Assembly: GCF_025151535.1 (NCBI RefSeq)
Contig: NZ_CP102288.1
Location: forward strand, 687,501-751,500
DNA: 64,000 bases
Direction of reading: 5' to 3'
From: Segatella copri DSM 18205
GTDB lineage: Bacteria; Bacteroidota; Bacteroidia; Bacteroidales; Bacteroidaceae
Numbering within the stretch: position 1 is the first letter of the stretch; every line of letters starts with the position of its first letter. The translations under genes were made by a program, and so were the position numbers. Positions 1-6,231 of this stretch are shown here, in pieces. Under the pieces are notes generated by a model. It had not been told where the DNA came from and made no database searches. It saw only the letters and a program-made list of their open reading frames with translations.

Positions 1-149
1 GTCATGATTTCACTATCAGATAAAGAGGCTTTACGTCGTCTGCGCTTTACTCCATCTTCACTCAAAAGCAATTTTCCTGCATTTTCAGCATCAAAAACTT
101 TGTAAAATTCATCAATAATACAAAATAATTTTGTAATTTTGGATAAAAT
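1..149 (-). CDS. IS982-family transposase, N-terminal part (partial)
   Basis: The minus strand frame encodes about 49 residues running off the window, including IIDEFYKVFD followed by a basic RRRRKASLSDSEIM segment. This pattern (aromatic/acidic start, then a basic stretch and LSDSEIMT) is typical of the N terminus of IS982-family DDE transposases. The in-frame codons before it are ATT, GCG and ATT after a TGA, so no ATG, GTG or TTG start is visible. The start is therefore unusual or mutated, and the copy may be inactive. The catalytic residues lie outside the window. Confidence 0.6.
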   Translation of the reverse strand, partial: MLSKITKLFCIIDEFYKVFDAENAGKLLLSEDGVKRRRRKASLSDSEIM

Positions 150-200
150 CGCAATTCATCTTTATAAAAGGCAGTCTGAGGGATTGAGGAAAATTGGGGT
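1..200 (-). mobile_element. End of an IS982-like insertion sequence (cut by the window edge)
   Basis: The minus strand opens inside a transposase-like reading frame (1-149). The element appears to end at 188-200, where the minus strand reads ACCCCAATTTTCC, which resembles the terminal repeats of IS982-type elements. A promoter at 301-316 points into it, so the element probably replaced or separated whatever lay downstream of that promoter. The other end is outside the window, so target duplication cannot be checked. Confidence 0.55.
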
Positions 201-259
201 TACGGATAAGAGACCGTATTCAATTCTACATTCTGCTATGATTTGCGTATCAAAGAACT

Positions 260-316
260 CCCGACGCTGAGCCACCAGCCTGTTTCAATGGCTCGTTGTC
301 GGGGCAAAGGTAATAC
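260..316 (-). promoter_or_regulatory. Minus-strand promoter followed at once by a hairpin
   Basis: On the minus strand a Bacteroidetes -7 box (TACCTTTG, 305-312) is followed immediately by a two-part stem: 298-303 pairs with 260-265 (GTCGGG in forward reading against CCCGAC) and 290-294 with 269-273 (GGCTC with GAGCC), separated by a 3x3 internal loop. A transcript from here would begin in the hairpin and run towards the insertion sequence. No gene is left downstream, so this is probably the orphaned 5' end of an older transcript or a small RNA. Confidence 0.45.
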
Positions 317-361
317 TTTTATTTGAAACCACCAAATCTTATACACACAATTTAACGGTGC

Positions 362-1285
362 TTACCGCCATATTGGCTCCTTGCGCCAGTCACCAGTAAA
401 ACCGTACTTGTAATAAGGTATATTGGTACTGTGGTCAATCAAGGCAAGCAACTTGTCCTTTATCTGATTGTCTGGATACACGGCATTGCAGAGATAGAGC
501 ATAGCAGAAATCACTCCGTATGGTTTCTTCTTTTGGTTGTCCGTCAATAGATTCAGCAACCACCTGTCACGATGTCCTTTGGGATTGGTCACTTGCTTGG
601 CAAGGCTACGGTTCCAGAGACGTGAGTGGTGGGCTATGATGTTACGAAGCACAGAGATAGCCTCCAACCAACTGGATAACTCCTTTGCAGAATACAGTCC
701 GAAGTCGTTGGCAATAGCGGCGCGTTCTGGCAACTGGCTCTTCAAATTCTTATACATCTTGGAGAGTGTACCAAAGGTGGCACTTTCGAGTATCATCCAC
801 GCATCAGGATTATCGCCCTCCATCGACTCCCAATCCCAATTAGAATGCTCTGCTATGTATTCTTTGGCAAATGGCTCTGTACTACGGTCAAACTCATATT
901 TGAGGTCGAGCACGAAGTCCTCGTAATAGTCTTTACGCTCAAAGAGAGAAGCATCCAAATACCAAAGTCCGCTACCCTTTGCTTGTGAAAGATGGTTGAT
1001 AATCTTAGCACGTAATGCCACTTCTATAATCTCAATGGCATCAAAGAGTATCAGTCGAAGTCTACGGTCAAAGTCGTATCGGGCAATTACATCGTCGAAT
1101 GACGCACCCTCCTTGAAGTCGTGCTCTGTTTCCTCATCCCTCATGTCCGTCCAATAGTATTTCAAACGGAAATAACTGATATGCGCCAAACACTGCTTGG
1201 CACTCTCCTCATCACCAAACGCCATACCTCTTGAACGGAGCAGGCGGATTTGTTCATCTATTGTGCGTGGCTTCTGATTGCTCAT
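362..1285 (-). CDS. Abi_2 family (AbiD/AbiF-like) HEPN abortive-infection protein
   Basis: This 307-residue protein has the Abi_2 layout: an N-terminal segment with RSRGMAF and YFRLKYYW, a central helical region with YDFDRRLRLILFDAIEIIEVALRAK, and a C-terminal HEPN motif R214-N-x-x-A-H219 (RNIIAHH) that matches the Rx4-6H RNase signature. Length is normal for the family. Known members cause abortive infection and are thought to cleave RNA. The start at 1285 follows a ~90-nt leader that carries its own promoter and terminator (1296-1400), so expression may be set by readthrough, or the leader may be a partner RNA. The neighbouring insertion sequence and defence genes suit an accessory locus. 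Confidence 0.85.
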   Translation of the reverse strand: MSNQKPRTIDEQIRLLRSRGMAFGDEESAKQCLAHISYFRLKYYWTDMRDEETEHDFKEGASFDDVIARYDFDRRLRLILFDAIEIIEVALRAKIINHLSQAKGSGLWYLDASLFERKDYYEDFVLDLKYEFDRSTEPFAKEYIAEHSNWDWESMEGDNPDAWMILESATFGTLSKMYKNLKSQLPERAAIANDFGLYSAKELSSWLEAISVLRNIIAHHSRLWNRSLAKQVTNPKGHRDRWLLNLLTDNQKKKPYGVISAMLYLCNAVYPDNQIKDKLLALIDHSTNIPYYKYGFTGDWRKEPIWR

Positions 1286-1295
1286 TGCTGTTTAT

Positions 1296-1387
1296 AAAAA
1301 AGTGACCCGCCAGCAGATCTACGGGATGCCGACGGGTTCTGTTATCGTTTGATTCGGACTGTCTTATCCGAGAATCTTCCTATTTTC
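1296..1387 (-). ncRNA. Putative ~90-nt RNA or attenuator upstream of the Abi_2 gene
   Basis: On the minus strand a clear -7 box (TATCTTTG, 1393-1400) predicts a start near 1387. The transcript first forms a 5-bp hairpin (TCGGA...TCCGA) and then an 11-bp stem with arms at 1327-1337 and 1305-1315, followed by a run of U (1296-1301). That is an intrinsic terminator lying only ~10 nt before the abi start codon. Either it is an attenuator, or the locus makes a discrete small RNA. Recent work links Abi_2/AbiF HEPN toxins to adjacent non-coding RNA antitoxins, which would fit, but this assignment is inferred. Confidence 0.55.
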
Positions 1388-1474
1388 GTGGGCAAAGATA
1401 GCATATTTTCTTGAATTACGCAATATTTTCATAAGTTTTTTCACTAAACGGCTTTAATTCTATCAATTTTTCAG

Positions 1475-1482
1475 TATCTTTG
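1475..1482 (+). promoter_or_regulatory. Promoter of the folded RNA / lipoprotein transcript
   Basis: TATCTTTG at 1475-1482 followed by CACC is a consensus Bacteroidetes -7 element. It is divergent from the abi promoter at 1393-1400 and starts transcription just before the folded region 1489-1655. Confidence 0.65.
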
Positions 1483-1488
1483 CACCGA

Positions 1489-1655
1489 GTTTCGCAAGAG
1501 ACACGACATATTAGATGCTCAATTTCATCTCGAATCTGCACCTCGAAAGAATGAGAGCTACCTATACACGTTGAAGTGTACGCATAAGCGTGGACTTCAC
1601 CATAGTGTATAGAGGCAGTGCAGAGCCTGAGATGAATATGGCAGGGGTCTGCGCT
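1489..1655 (+). ncRNA. Highly structured RNA region (leader or independent RNA)
   Basis: Directly after the promoter at 1475-1482 the + strand can fold into a GTTTC-GCAA-GAGAC tetraloop hairpin (1489-1502) and one long nested stem. Its helices are TTCATCTC 1524-1531 with 1629-1636, TCTGCAC 1535-1541 with 1618-1624, CTATACAC 1562-1569 with 1605-1612, TGAAGT 1572-1577 with 1594-1599, and ACGC 1580-1583 with 1588-1591 closed by an ATAA loop. A one-sided bulge of ~20 nt (1542-1561) interrupts it. All helices are perfect Watson-Crick. No U-run terminator follows, so it may be the 5' leader of the lipoprotein gene at 1723. The RNA class is not recognised; a 6S-like fold is one possibility. Confidence 0.5.
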
Positions 1656-1722
1656 TTCTTTCTGCTTGACTGTTAGTGCTGATTTCCCATTGAGAAGATA
1701 GTAGTAACTAAAGATAAAGATT

Positions 1723-2448
1723 ATGAGCAAGAAAATCATTTTAGCCTGTATGTGCGTCTTGACACTTGGCGCGTGTAAGAAAGACTATCAGAAGTTGGCG
1801 ACGGAGTTTGAGCGTGCGTTGCCAGACACGGTGGAAGTGTTAGCAGAACAGATTAATGAAATCGACCACTTTGTCTATTACAAGAACAAGAATAATACGG
1901 AGTTAATTCGTTATAACCTTGAAACTGAAAGCAAAGAGGACATCAAGCCTACATTGGAAGATGGAGAAAGTATCTATGGCATCTATATGGGAAAAGAGAA
2001 TATATCTTTCTTAAAACATGACATTTCAGAGTATGGTTCGTCTACATCTACACTTCTTCTATACAATTTGAAGACTCAAAAATTCAAAGAGATAGAATCT
2101 TTTTTTGGTGCAGACCCAGTTGATGCGTATGCAGACGAAAAGGACAAAACGATTACGGGGTTTATTGGGATGAAATATGCACCAACGGTGAAATATGTAT
2201 ATGATTTTGACGGAAACAAAATATCAGAGGAAGCAGAACAAGTTGAGGCATTCAATCCAGATGATATACTTGAAGATGTGTCTGTGGCAAGCACCCAAAG
2301 ACAACAAGAAACACCGCTGCAGGAATTTCGTTGCAGAAAATGTGGCCAACGTGTTGCCGCAAGAAATACAATAGAAGCGGATATAAAAGCCCGCTATGGT
2401 TGTGAGCCTGCTGGTAGTAGTCATTCGTGGGATTACATACAATTTTGA
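1723..2448 (+). CDS. Lipoprotein with C-terminal zinc-ribbon-like motif
   Basis: The 241-residue product starts with a short lipoprotein signal (lipobox LGAC, lipidated Cys18) followed by KKD. The middle part has alternating hydrophobic strands (FVYYKNKNN, SIYGIYMG, TLLLYNLKT) that suggest a beta-rich or propeller-like fold. The last 40 residues carry CRKCGQ and a later GC...SSHSW, a zinc-ribbon-like pattern that is odd for an exported lipoprotein. It ends one base before the start of the UDG-like gene at 2450, so the two are translationally linked. Function unknown. Confidence 0.6.
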   Translation: MSKKIILACMCVLTLGACKKDYQKLATEFERALPDTVEVLAEQINEIDHFVYYKNKNNTELIRYNLETESKEDIKPTLEDGESIYGIYMGKENISFLKHDISEYGSSTSTLLLYNLKTQKFKEIESFFGADPVDAYADEKDKTITGFIGMKYAPTVKYVYDFDGNKISEEAEQVEAFNPDDILEDVSVASTQRQQETPLQEFRCRKCGQRVAARNTIEADIKARYGCEPAGSSHSWDYIQF

Positions 2449-2449
2449 A

Positions 2450-3235
2450 ATGAAATACAACGAGCGACTAGATGATCTTTTCAGCCGATGGATGGAAAGC
2501 CTTGATGAAACACAGAAACCATTGTTTTGCAAAGACGGGCTAATGTTGAAAGCCGACAAGCCCGTAGAGTATGTAGATGAGCGATGGGACAATGCGACGA
2601 GGCGTGTGATGTTTCTGCTGAAAGACAAAAACACGCCTGACGGAAATGACACTAGACTATGGCTGATTGATGAGCAGAATGGAGCGAACAACAGACGGCT
2701 CTCTGGCGGGAAGGTTGGCAAAACTGGATTTCTACCGAACATTGCGCGAATGCTCTATGGTTTGCTGGAGTTGGGACCAGACTATAGGATTACATTTGAC
2801 GAAGTGAAACGCACAAAGAGAGACAAGGTGAGGATGATCTGGAACACTGAGCCTTTCGCCTTTATCGAATCAAAGAAACTGGCAGGTTATTCGTGGGTGT
2901 CAAGTAAGGCGGTAGCAAAAGCGATGCTGAAAGATGAAGCTTTTCTAAATGAGGAAATAGACATCCTGCGCCCCAATATTATCGTCTGCTGTGATGCGGA
3001 CGATTCGCAGTTCAATTATATCACCCATAACTATCTTGCAGGCAGAGAGACTGAGAAGATAGAGTATGATTATCCCGATGCGAAGATGAAACCCTGTTGC
3101 CTGTGGTACTATCCTAAAGAGCACATTGCCGTTATCAAGTCCTATCATCCTTCACGCATCGGCAAGGCAGATTGGATGATATTCGAGCGGGTTATCAGTC
3201 CTTTCCATGAGTTAGTAAAGAGAGGTATTTTCTAA
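2450..3235 (+). CDS. Uracil-DNA-glycosylase-superfamily-like protein of unknown function
   Basis: I chose the ATG at 2450, one base after the previous stop, rather than the upstream in-frame ATG at 2396 inside the lipoprotein gene; this gives 261 residues. The layout resembles the UDG fold: RVMFLLKDKN near the N terminus in the position of the usual 'GxAPG' strand, a middle strand RPNIIVCCDAD, and a late VIKSYHPSR resembling the UDG 'HPS' motif. The catalytic Asp/Asn of classical UDGs is not evident, so activity is uncertain. It forms an operon with the lipoprotein before it and the membrane protein after it (13-nt gap). Confidence 0.45.
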   Translation: MKYNERLDDLFSRWMESLDETQKPLFCKDGLMLKADKPVEYVDERWDNATRRVMFLLKDKNTPDGNDTRLWLIDEQNGANNRRLSGGKVGKTGFLPNIARMLYGLLELGPDYRITFDEVKRTKRDKVRMIWNTEPFAFIESKKLAGYSWVSSKAVAKAMLKDEAFLNEEIDILRPNIIVCCDADDSQFNYITHNYLAGRETEKIEYDYPDAKMKPCCLWYYPKEHIAVIKSYHPSRIGKADWMIFERVISPFHELVKRGIF

Positions 3236-3248
3236 AAAACAACGTAAT

Positions 3249-3881
3249 ATGGCACAGAAAGTTAAAACGAGCGAGCGGTACATCAGAATTAGTGATAGCG
3301 GCCACAGTTTGGATATATCAAGCGATGGACGAAACTGGACGAATTGTTTAGGAACAACCGAAGTGTCTGCTACATACCAGGATTTAATATCCTACAAAGG
3401 CTATGTACTGGCAATAGTCAAAGACCATTTTTATTGCATGAAGATTCTGGATAGGCTGGGGACTGTGAAATTCAGTAGCAGTCTGAGAGAGAAAATCATA
3501 CGCTTCGAATATGGTGAAGACAATCTTTTGCATGGGTATGACGAGAACGAAACAGACTTCGTCCTCAATGAATTTGACATTAGATTCAGTCGTTTTTCGT
3601 GGATAAGGCACGACAAGTGGAAGGAAGAGCAGAAACGGAAAAGCGAAAAAGATGAGAAAGAACGGAAACGCAAGGAATGGGAGAAGGAGAAGGCTGTGAA
3701 GAAGGCGAGTAAGTCGCAGAGTCCAAAGAACTATTCCAAGCGGTCTTATAGTAGCGTAAGTTCTACAGGCGGAAAAGAGTTAGGTTGTTTAGGCAATTTA
3801 TTTGTCGGTATCGGAAGCTGTTTGGGAACAATCTTGATTATAGCGTTTCTCATCTGGGTGTTTATGAAAGTATTATCGTAG
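3249..3881 (+). CDS. Hypothetical protein with charged coiled coil and C-terminal membrane anchor
   Basis: This 210-residue protein has an N-terminal beta-rich part (about 1-115, with WSxD-like repeats such as ISSDGRNW), a strongly charged Lys/Glu helix (about 120-155, EEQKRKSEKDEKERKRKEWEK read in two halves), a Ser-rich linker, and one hydrophobic segment near the C terminus (IGSCLGTILIIAFLIWVFM). This looks like a tail-anchored membrane protein facing the cytoplasm. It is the last gene of the 1723-3881 unit and is followed by a strong terminator at 3970-4009. No family recognised. Confidence 0.5.
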   Translation: MAQKVKTSERYIRISDSGHSLDISSDGRNWTNCLGTTEVSATYQDLISYKGYVLAIVKDHFYCMKILDRLGTVKFSSSLREKIIRFEYGEDNLLHGYDENETDFVLNEFDIRFSRFSWIRHDKWKEEQKRKSEKDEKERKRKEWEKEKAVKKASKSQSPKNYSKRSYSSVSSTGGKELGCLGNLFVGIGSCLGTILIIAFLIWVFMKVLS

Positions 3882-3969
3882 TTCTTTGAAAGATGGAATA
3901 AGACAAACGCCTTGAAAAATATGAATCCCCTGAAAAAATAATTATCAACCCATACTTCGCGGTTGTTCC

Positions 3970-4009
3970 AAGGGTCTATACACCTCGACAAAAGGGTGTA
4001 TAGACCCTT
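3970..4009. terminator. Bidirectional intrinsic terminator
   Basis: A 15-bp stem (3970-3984 with 3995-4009, core GGGTCTATACACC) is followed by a T run on the + strand and preceded by an A run. It sits between the + strand gene ending at 3881 and the minus strand ATPase ending at 4022, so it can serve both. Confidence 0.8.
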
Positions 4010-4021
4010 TTTCCTATTGTT

Positions 4022-5407
4022 TTATGGTGTTGCTATTTTCATCTCCGTATCAACGCTTAGTTTGCACAAATTACTCATTGCATAGAGTGGAATTACATCT
4101 ACGTGGCGAATGGCATCCTGGGATTCTTTATCAACATACTCAAACTCTCCGAAATTCTCTAGGGATGTACGAACAGCATGATGAAGAGCCTTCTTTCTCA
4201 TGAATAGCCATAAGCTTTGCATGCTACCCCTGGTAGTGGCTTTCACTTCTATCGGTAAAACCATACCATCCTTGGCTTCCAGAAAATCAATCTCAGCATT
4301 GGCCCCTCTTGACAAATTCTGCCAATAATACATTTCTGCCTTCTGGAAACAGTCGTGGTTCTTGACGAGTTCCAAACCAGCAAACATTTCTGATGCAGCA
4401 CCTTTATTGACGAAATCAACATTCGAAGCTAAAAGTACATTGGCAGCAGGAGTACCCAACATGGTTTGCATCAGTCCCAAATCCAAGAAAAGATATTTCC
4501 TATAGCTGTCATTCTCTTCAGCTCCAAGTGGAACGCCATTTCCATCACTATGGGTCACCGGCTTTATGAGTCCTGCCAAGGTCAATAAATGAAGTGCGTC
4601 TTTGATAACCGAAGAATGAACATCATCGGCCACCTGCCTATAGACAAACTTACTGCCAGCCTGCAAAGCTACGGAACGCAAAACCTTTCTCAATAAAGCC
4701 GGAGATACACGCGACTTGTACTTGGCAAAATCATCCTGATAGGTATCCAGAATATCATTATGGACATGAGCGCATTCTATGTAACTGTTAGTCTCTATCC
4801 ATTCTGTAACTGCGGCAGGCATACCACCCACCAGATAGAAAGTCTTCAACTGGTCCACCAGTTTATTATGAACGGCCTCTGGAAGCGGAGATGAGGGTGA
4901 AGCCTGCTGCTTGTAACTCACCGTGGTATCTAGTCCCTGTGCCATGAGAAATTCATCAAAGGAAAAAGGGTACATATAGAGTGAGCGTATTCTACCCACT
5001 CCAAAGGAAGGCAGTTCTTCTAAGGTGAATTCCAACAAAGAGCCAGCAGCGATGACATGCAGTTCCGGATAATCTTCTTTGAAATAACGGAGCGACATGA
5101 TTGCTTCCTGGCTCACTTGTATCTCGTCTATGAAGAGCAGTGTTTCACCAGGTATCACTGGGATGCCGGTAGTGGCACTTATGCTTTCACACGTTCTATG
5201 CACGTCAATATCCTTTGAAAAGAGTCCTCTTATGGATGGCTGGCTCTCCAGATTGATCTCTACAAAGTACTTGAATTCTTTACCAAAGTGGCGCACAGCA
5301 GAAGATTTTCCTACTTGTCTGGCTCCACGTATCAGCAGCGGTTTTCTTCTTTGAGAAGCCTTCCACTCCAGGAGTTTTTTATCTATAATTCGCTTGTAAT
5401 ATGTCAT
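4022..5407 (-). CDS. AAA ATPase with DUF4143 domain
   Basis: The 461-residue protein starts MTYYKRIIDKKLLEWK and carries a Walker A (RGARQVGKSS, about 27-36), a Walker B (LLFIDEIQ, about 90) and a sensor-like VIAAGSLLEF, followed by a C-terminal DUF4143 region with a nuclease-like IDFLEAKDG...PIEVKA motif (D-x(n)-E-x-K). This family is very common in Bacteroidetes accessory DNA, and its role is unclear; defence or toxin-like functions have been proposed. The upstream region holds three 33-bp promoter-like repeats (5446-5531), suggesting tuned expression. Confidence 0.85.
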   Translation of the reverse strand: MTYYKRIIDKKLLEWKASQRRKPLLIRGARQVGKSSAVRHFGKEFKYFVEINLESQPSIRGLFSKDIDVHRTCESISATTGIPVIPGETLLFIDEIQVSQEAIMSLRYFKEDYPELHVIAAGSLLEFTLEELPSFGVGRIRSLYMYPFSFDEFLMAQGLDTTVSYKQQASPSSPLPEAVHNKLVDQLKTFYLVGGMPAAVTEWIETNSYIECAHVHNDILDTYQDDFAKYKSRVSPALLRKVLRSVALQAGSKFVYRQVADDVHSSVIKDALHLLTLAGLIKPVTHSDGNGVPLGAEENDSYRKYLFLDLGLMQTMLGTPAANVLLASNVDFVNKGAASEMFAGLELVKNHDCFQKAEMYYWQNLSRGANAEIDFLEAKDGMVLPIEVKATTRGSMQSLWLFMRKKALHHAVRTSLENFGEFEYVDKESQDAIRHVDVIPLYAMSNLCKLSVDTEMKIATP

Positions 5408-5430
5408 TTTGTATAATTTATTGATTTACA

Positions 5431-5531
5431 GTGCAAAGATACAACTTTTATCCAAAAGTCAAGGCAAACAATAGTTAATTTTATCCAAAAGTCAAGGCTA
5501 AAATAATGGCTTTTTATCCAAAAGTCAAGGC
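5431..5531 (-). promoter_or_regulatory. Promoter with three tandem 33-bp repeats
   Basis: The minus strand -7 box (GTATCTTTGCAC, 5431-5442) drives the ATPase gene. Upstream lie three identical 20-bp copies of TTTTATCCAAAAGTCAAGGC (forward reading) at 5446-5465, 5479-5498 and 5512-5531, spaced exactly 33 bp apart. Read on the minus strand, the first copy places CTTGAC at the -33 position. The arrangement looks like tandem duplication of a promoter upstream half, or an operator array. Confidence 0.65.
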
Positions 5532-5600
5532 TAAGAGCCTAAAACTGCCGTCATCAAGAATCTGTGTCGCCAAAATCGTGATGCAGCATTCTCGCTTGAG

Positions 5601-5661
5601 GCGGATTGCAAATCCGCAAGGAAATAGGTCGAGCCTTTTTTGACGTCGGATTGCAAATCCG
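5601..5661. repeat. Two REP-like palindromes
   Basis: GCGGATTGCAAATCCGC (5601-5617) and CGGATTGCAAATCCG (5647-5661) are near-identical perfect palindromes 46 bp apart between the ATPase promoter and the DUF4248 gene. Palindromes of this type are scattered in Bacteroidetes genomes. Their close pair spacing is typical of REP elements mobilised by RAYT transposases, but no such transposase is in the window. Confidence 0.6.
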
Positions 5662-5716
5662 CCGGAACGCCTAGCGGGGTTGCGTTTCTTCTTTACGTCT
5701 GGTGTAGGAAACAGGG

Positions 5717-5926
5717 TTAGGGCTCACCGAGGAAGTAGAGGATGTAGGAGACTTGCATCGGGGTGAACTCCTTGCAGTTCTTGCCGTAACCGGTGGCGGC
5801 GAGCTTCTGGAGAAGGTCGGGGATGCGCTGGATCCATCGCATCAGGTGAGCACTGGCTACTGCTGGAGTAGCATCGGGAAAATACAGGAGAGCAAGCTCT
5901 TGCTTGGTATAACTTCTTAAATCCAT
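5717..5926 (-). CDS. DUF4248 domain-containing protein
   Basis: This 69-residue protein has the compact DUF4248 pattern: a start MDLRSYTKQELALLYFPD, a central ALMRW-like helix (AHLMRWIQRIPDLL) and the ending FTPMQVSYILYFLGEP. The family is small and Bacteroidetes-specific, and often sits beside BT4734/VapE-type primase genes, as here. It is probably a helix-turn-helix-like DNA-binding protein, inferred from its helices and context. It reads in the same direction as the VapE gene, separated by the inverted repeat cluster at 6055-6200. Confidence 0.75.
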   Translation of the reverse strand: MDLRSYTKQELALLYFPDATPAVASAHLMRWIQRIPDLLQKLAATGYGKNCKEFTPMQVSYILYFLGEP

Positions 5927-6054
5927 AGTTTTGTTTGATTTTTATGAGGGTTAATGATTGAGTTGCGGTTCATAAGCTACTGACTTTTTCATCGTAAGTC
6001 TCTGACTTTTGCACCGTAAGTCCTTGGTTTCCGTTTCGGAAGTAACTGGCTTCT

Positions 6055-6200
6055 GGGTGACAGGGTGACAGGGGTGACAGGGAATTCTGAAGATTTACTC
6101 TCGCGCGGGCAGGCAGGAAAAATCAGGCCGAAAGTTCCTGCCTGCCCGCGTGCGAGGCGAAAAGTTGAAAAACTCGTGTCACCGTGTCACCCTGTCACCC
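6055..6200. repeat. Inverted octamer iterons enclosing a large GC-rich hairpin
   Basis: Three GGGTGACA octamers (6055-6062, 6063-6070, 6072-6079) are mirrored by three inverted copies (TGTCACC at 6177-6183, TGTCACCC at 6185-6192 and 6193-6200). Between them lies a ~20-bp stem, with CTCGCGCGGGCAGGCAGGAA (6100-6119) facing its complement at 6135-6156, broken only by a 2-nt insertion. The whole region could extrude as a cruciform. It lies just past the 3' end of the VapE gene and before DUF4248. It could be a terminator, but the iteron-like layout beside a primase-helicase gene also suggests an origin or protein-binding site. Confidence 0.6.
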
Positions 6201-6231
6201 TGAACCGGATGAACCGATGGCTTGGGAACGG

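Noticed and set aside
1489..1655. Retron msr-msd
   Set aside because: The hairpins resemble one, but no reverse transcriptase ORF exists anywhere in the window.
1416..1739. A 107-codon minus strand ORF
   Set aside because: It lies exactly opposite the folded RNA region and promoter; its product has no coherent pattern, and the pairing explains the sequence better.
5446..5531. CRISPR array
   Set aside because: The three 20-bp repeats have 13-bp spacers with promoter-like content, no cas genes, and they overlap a promoter.
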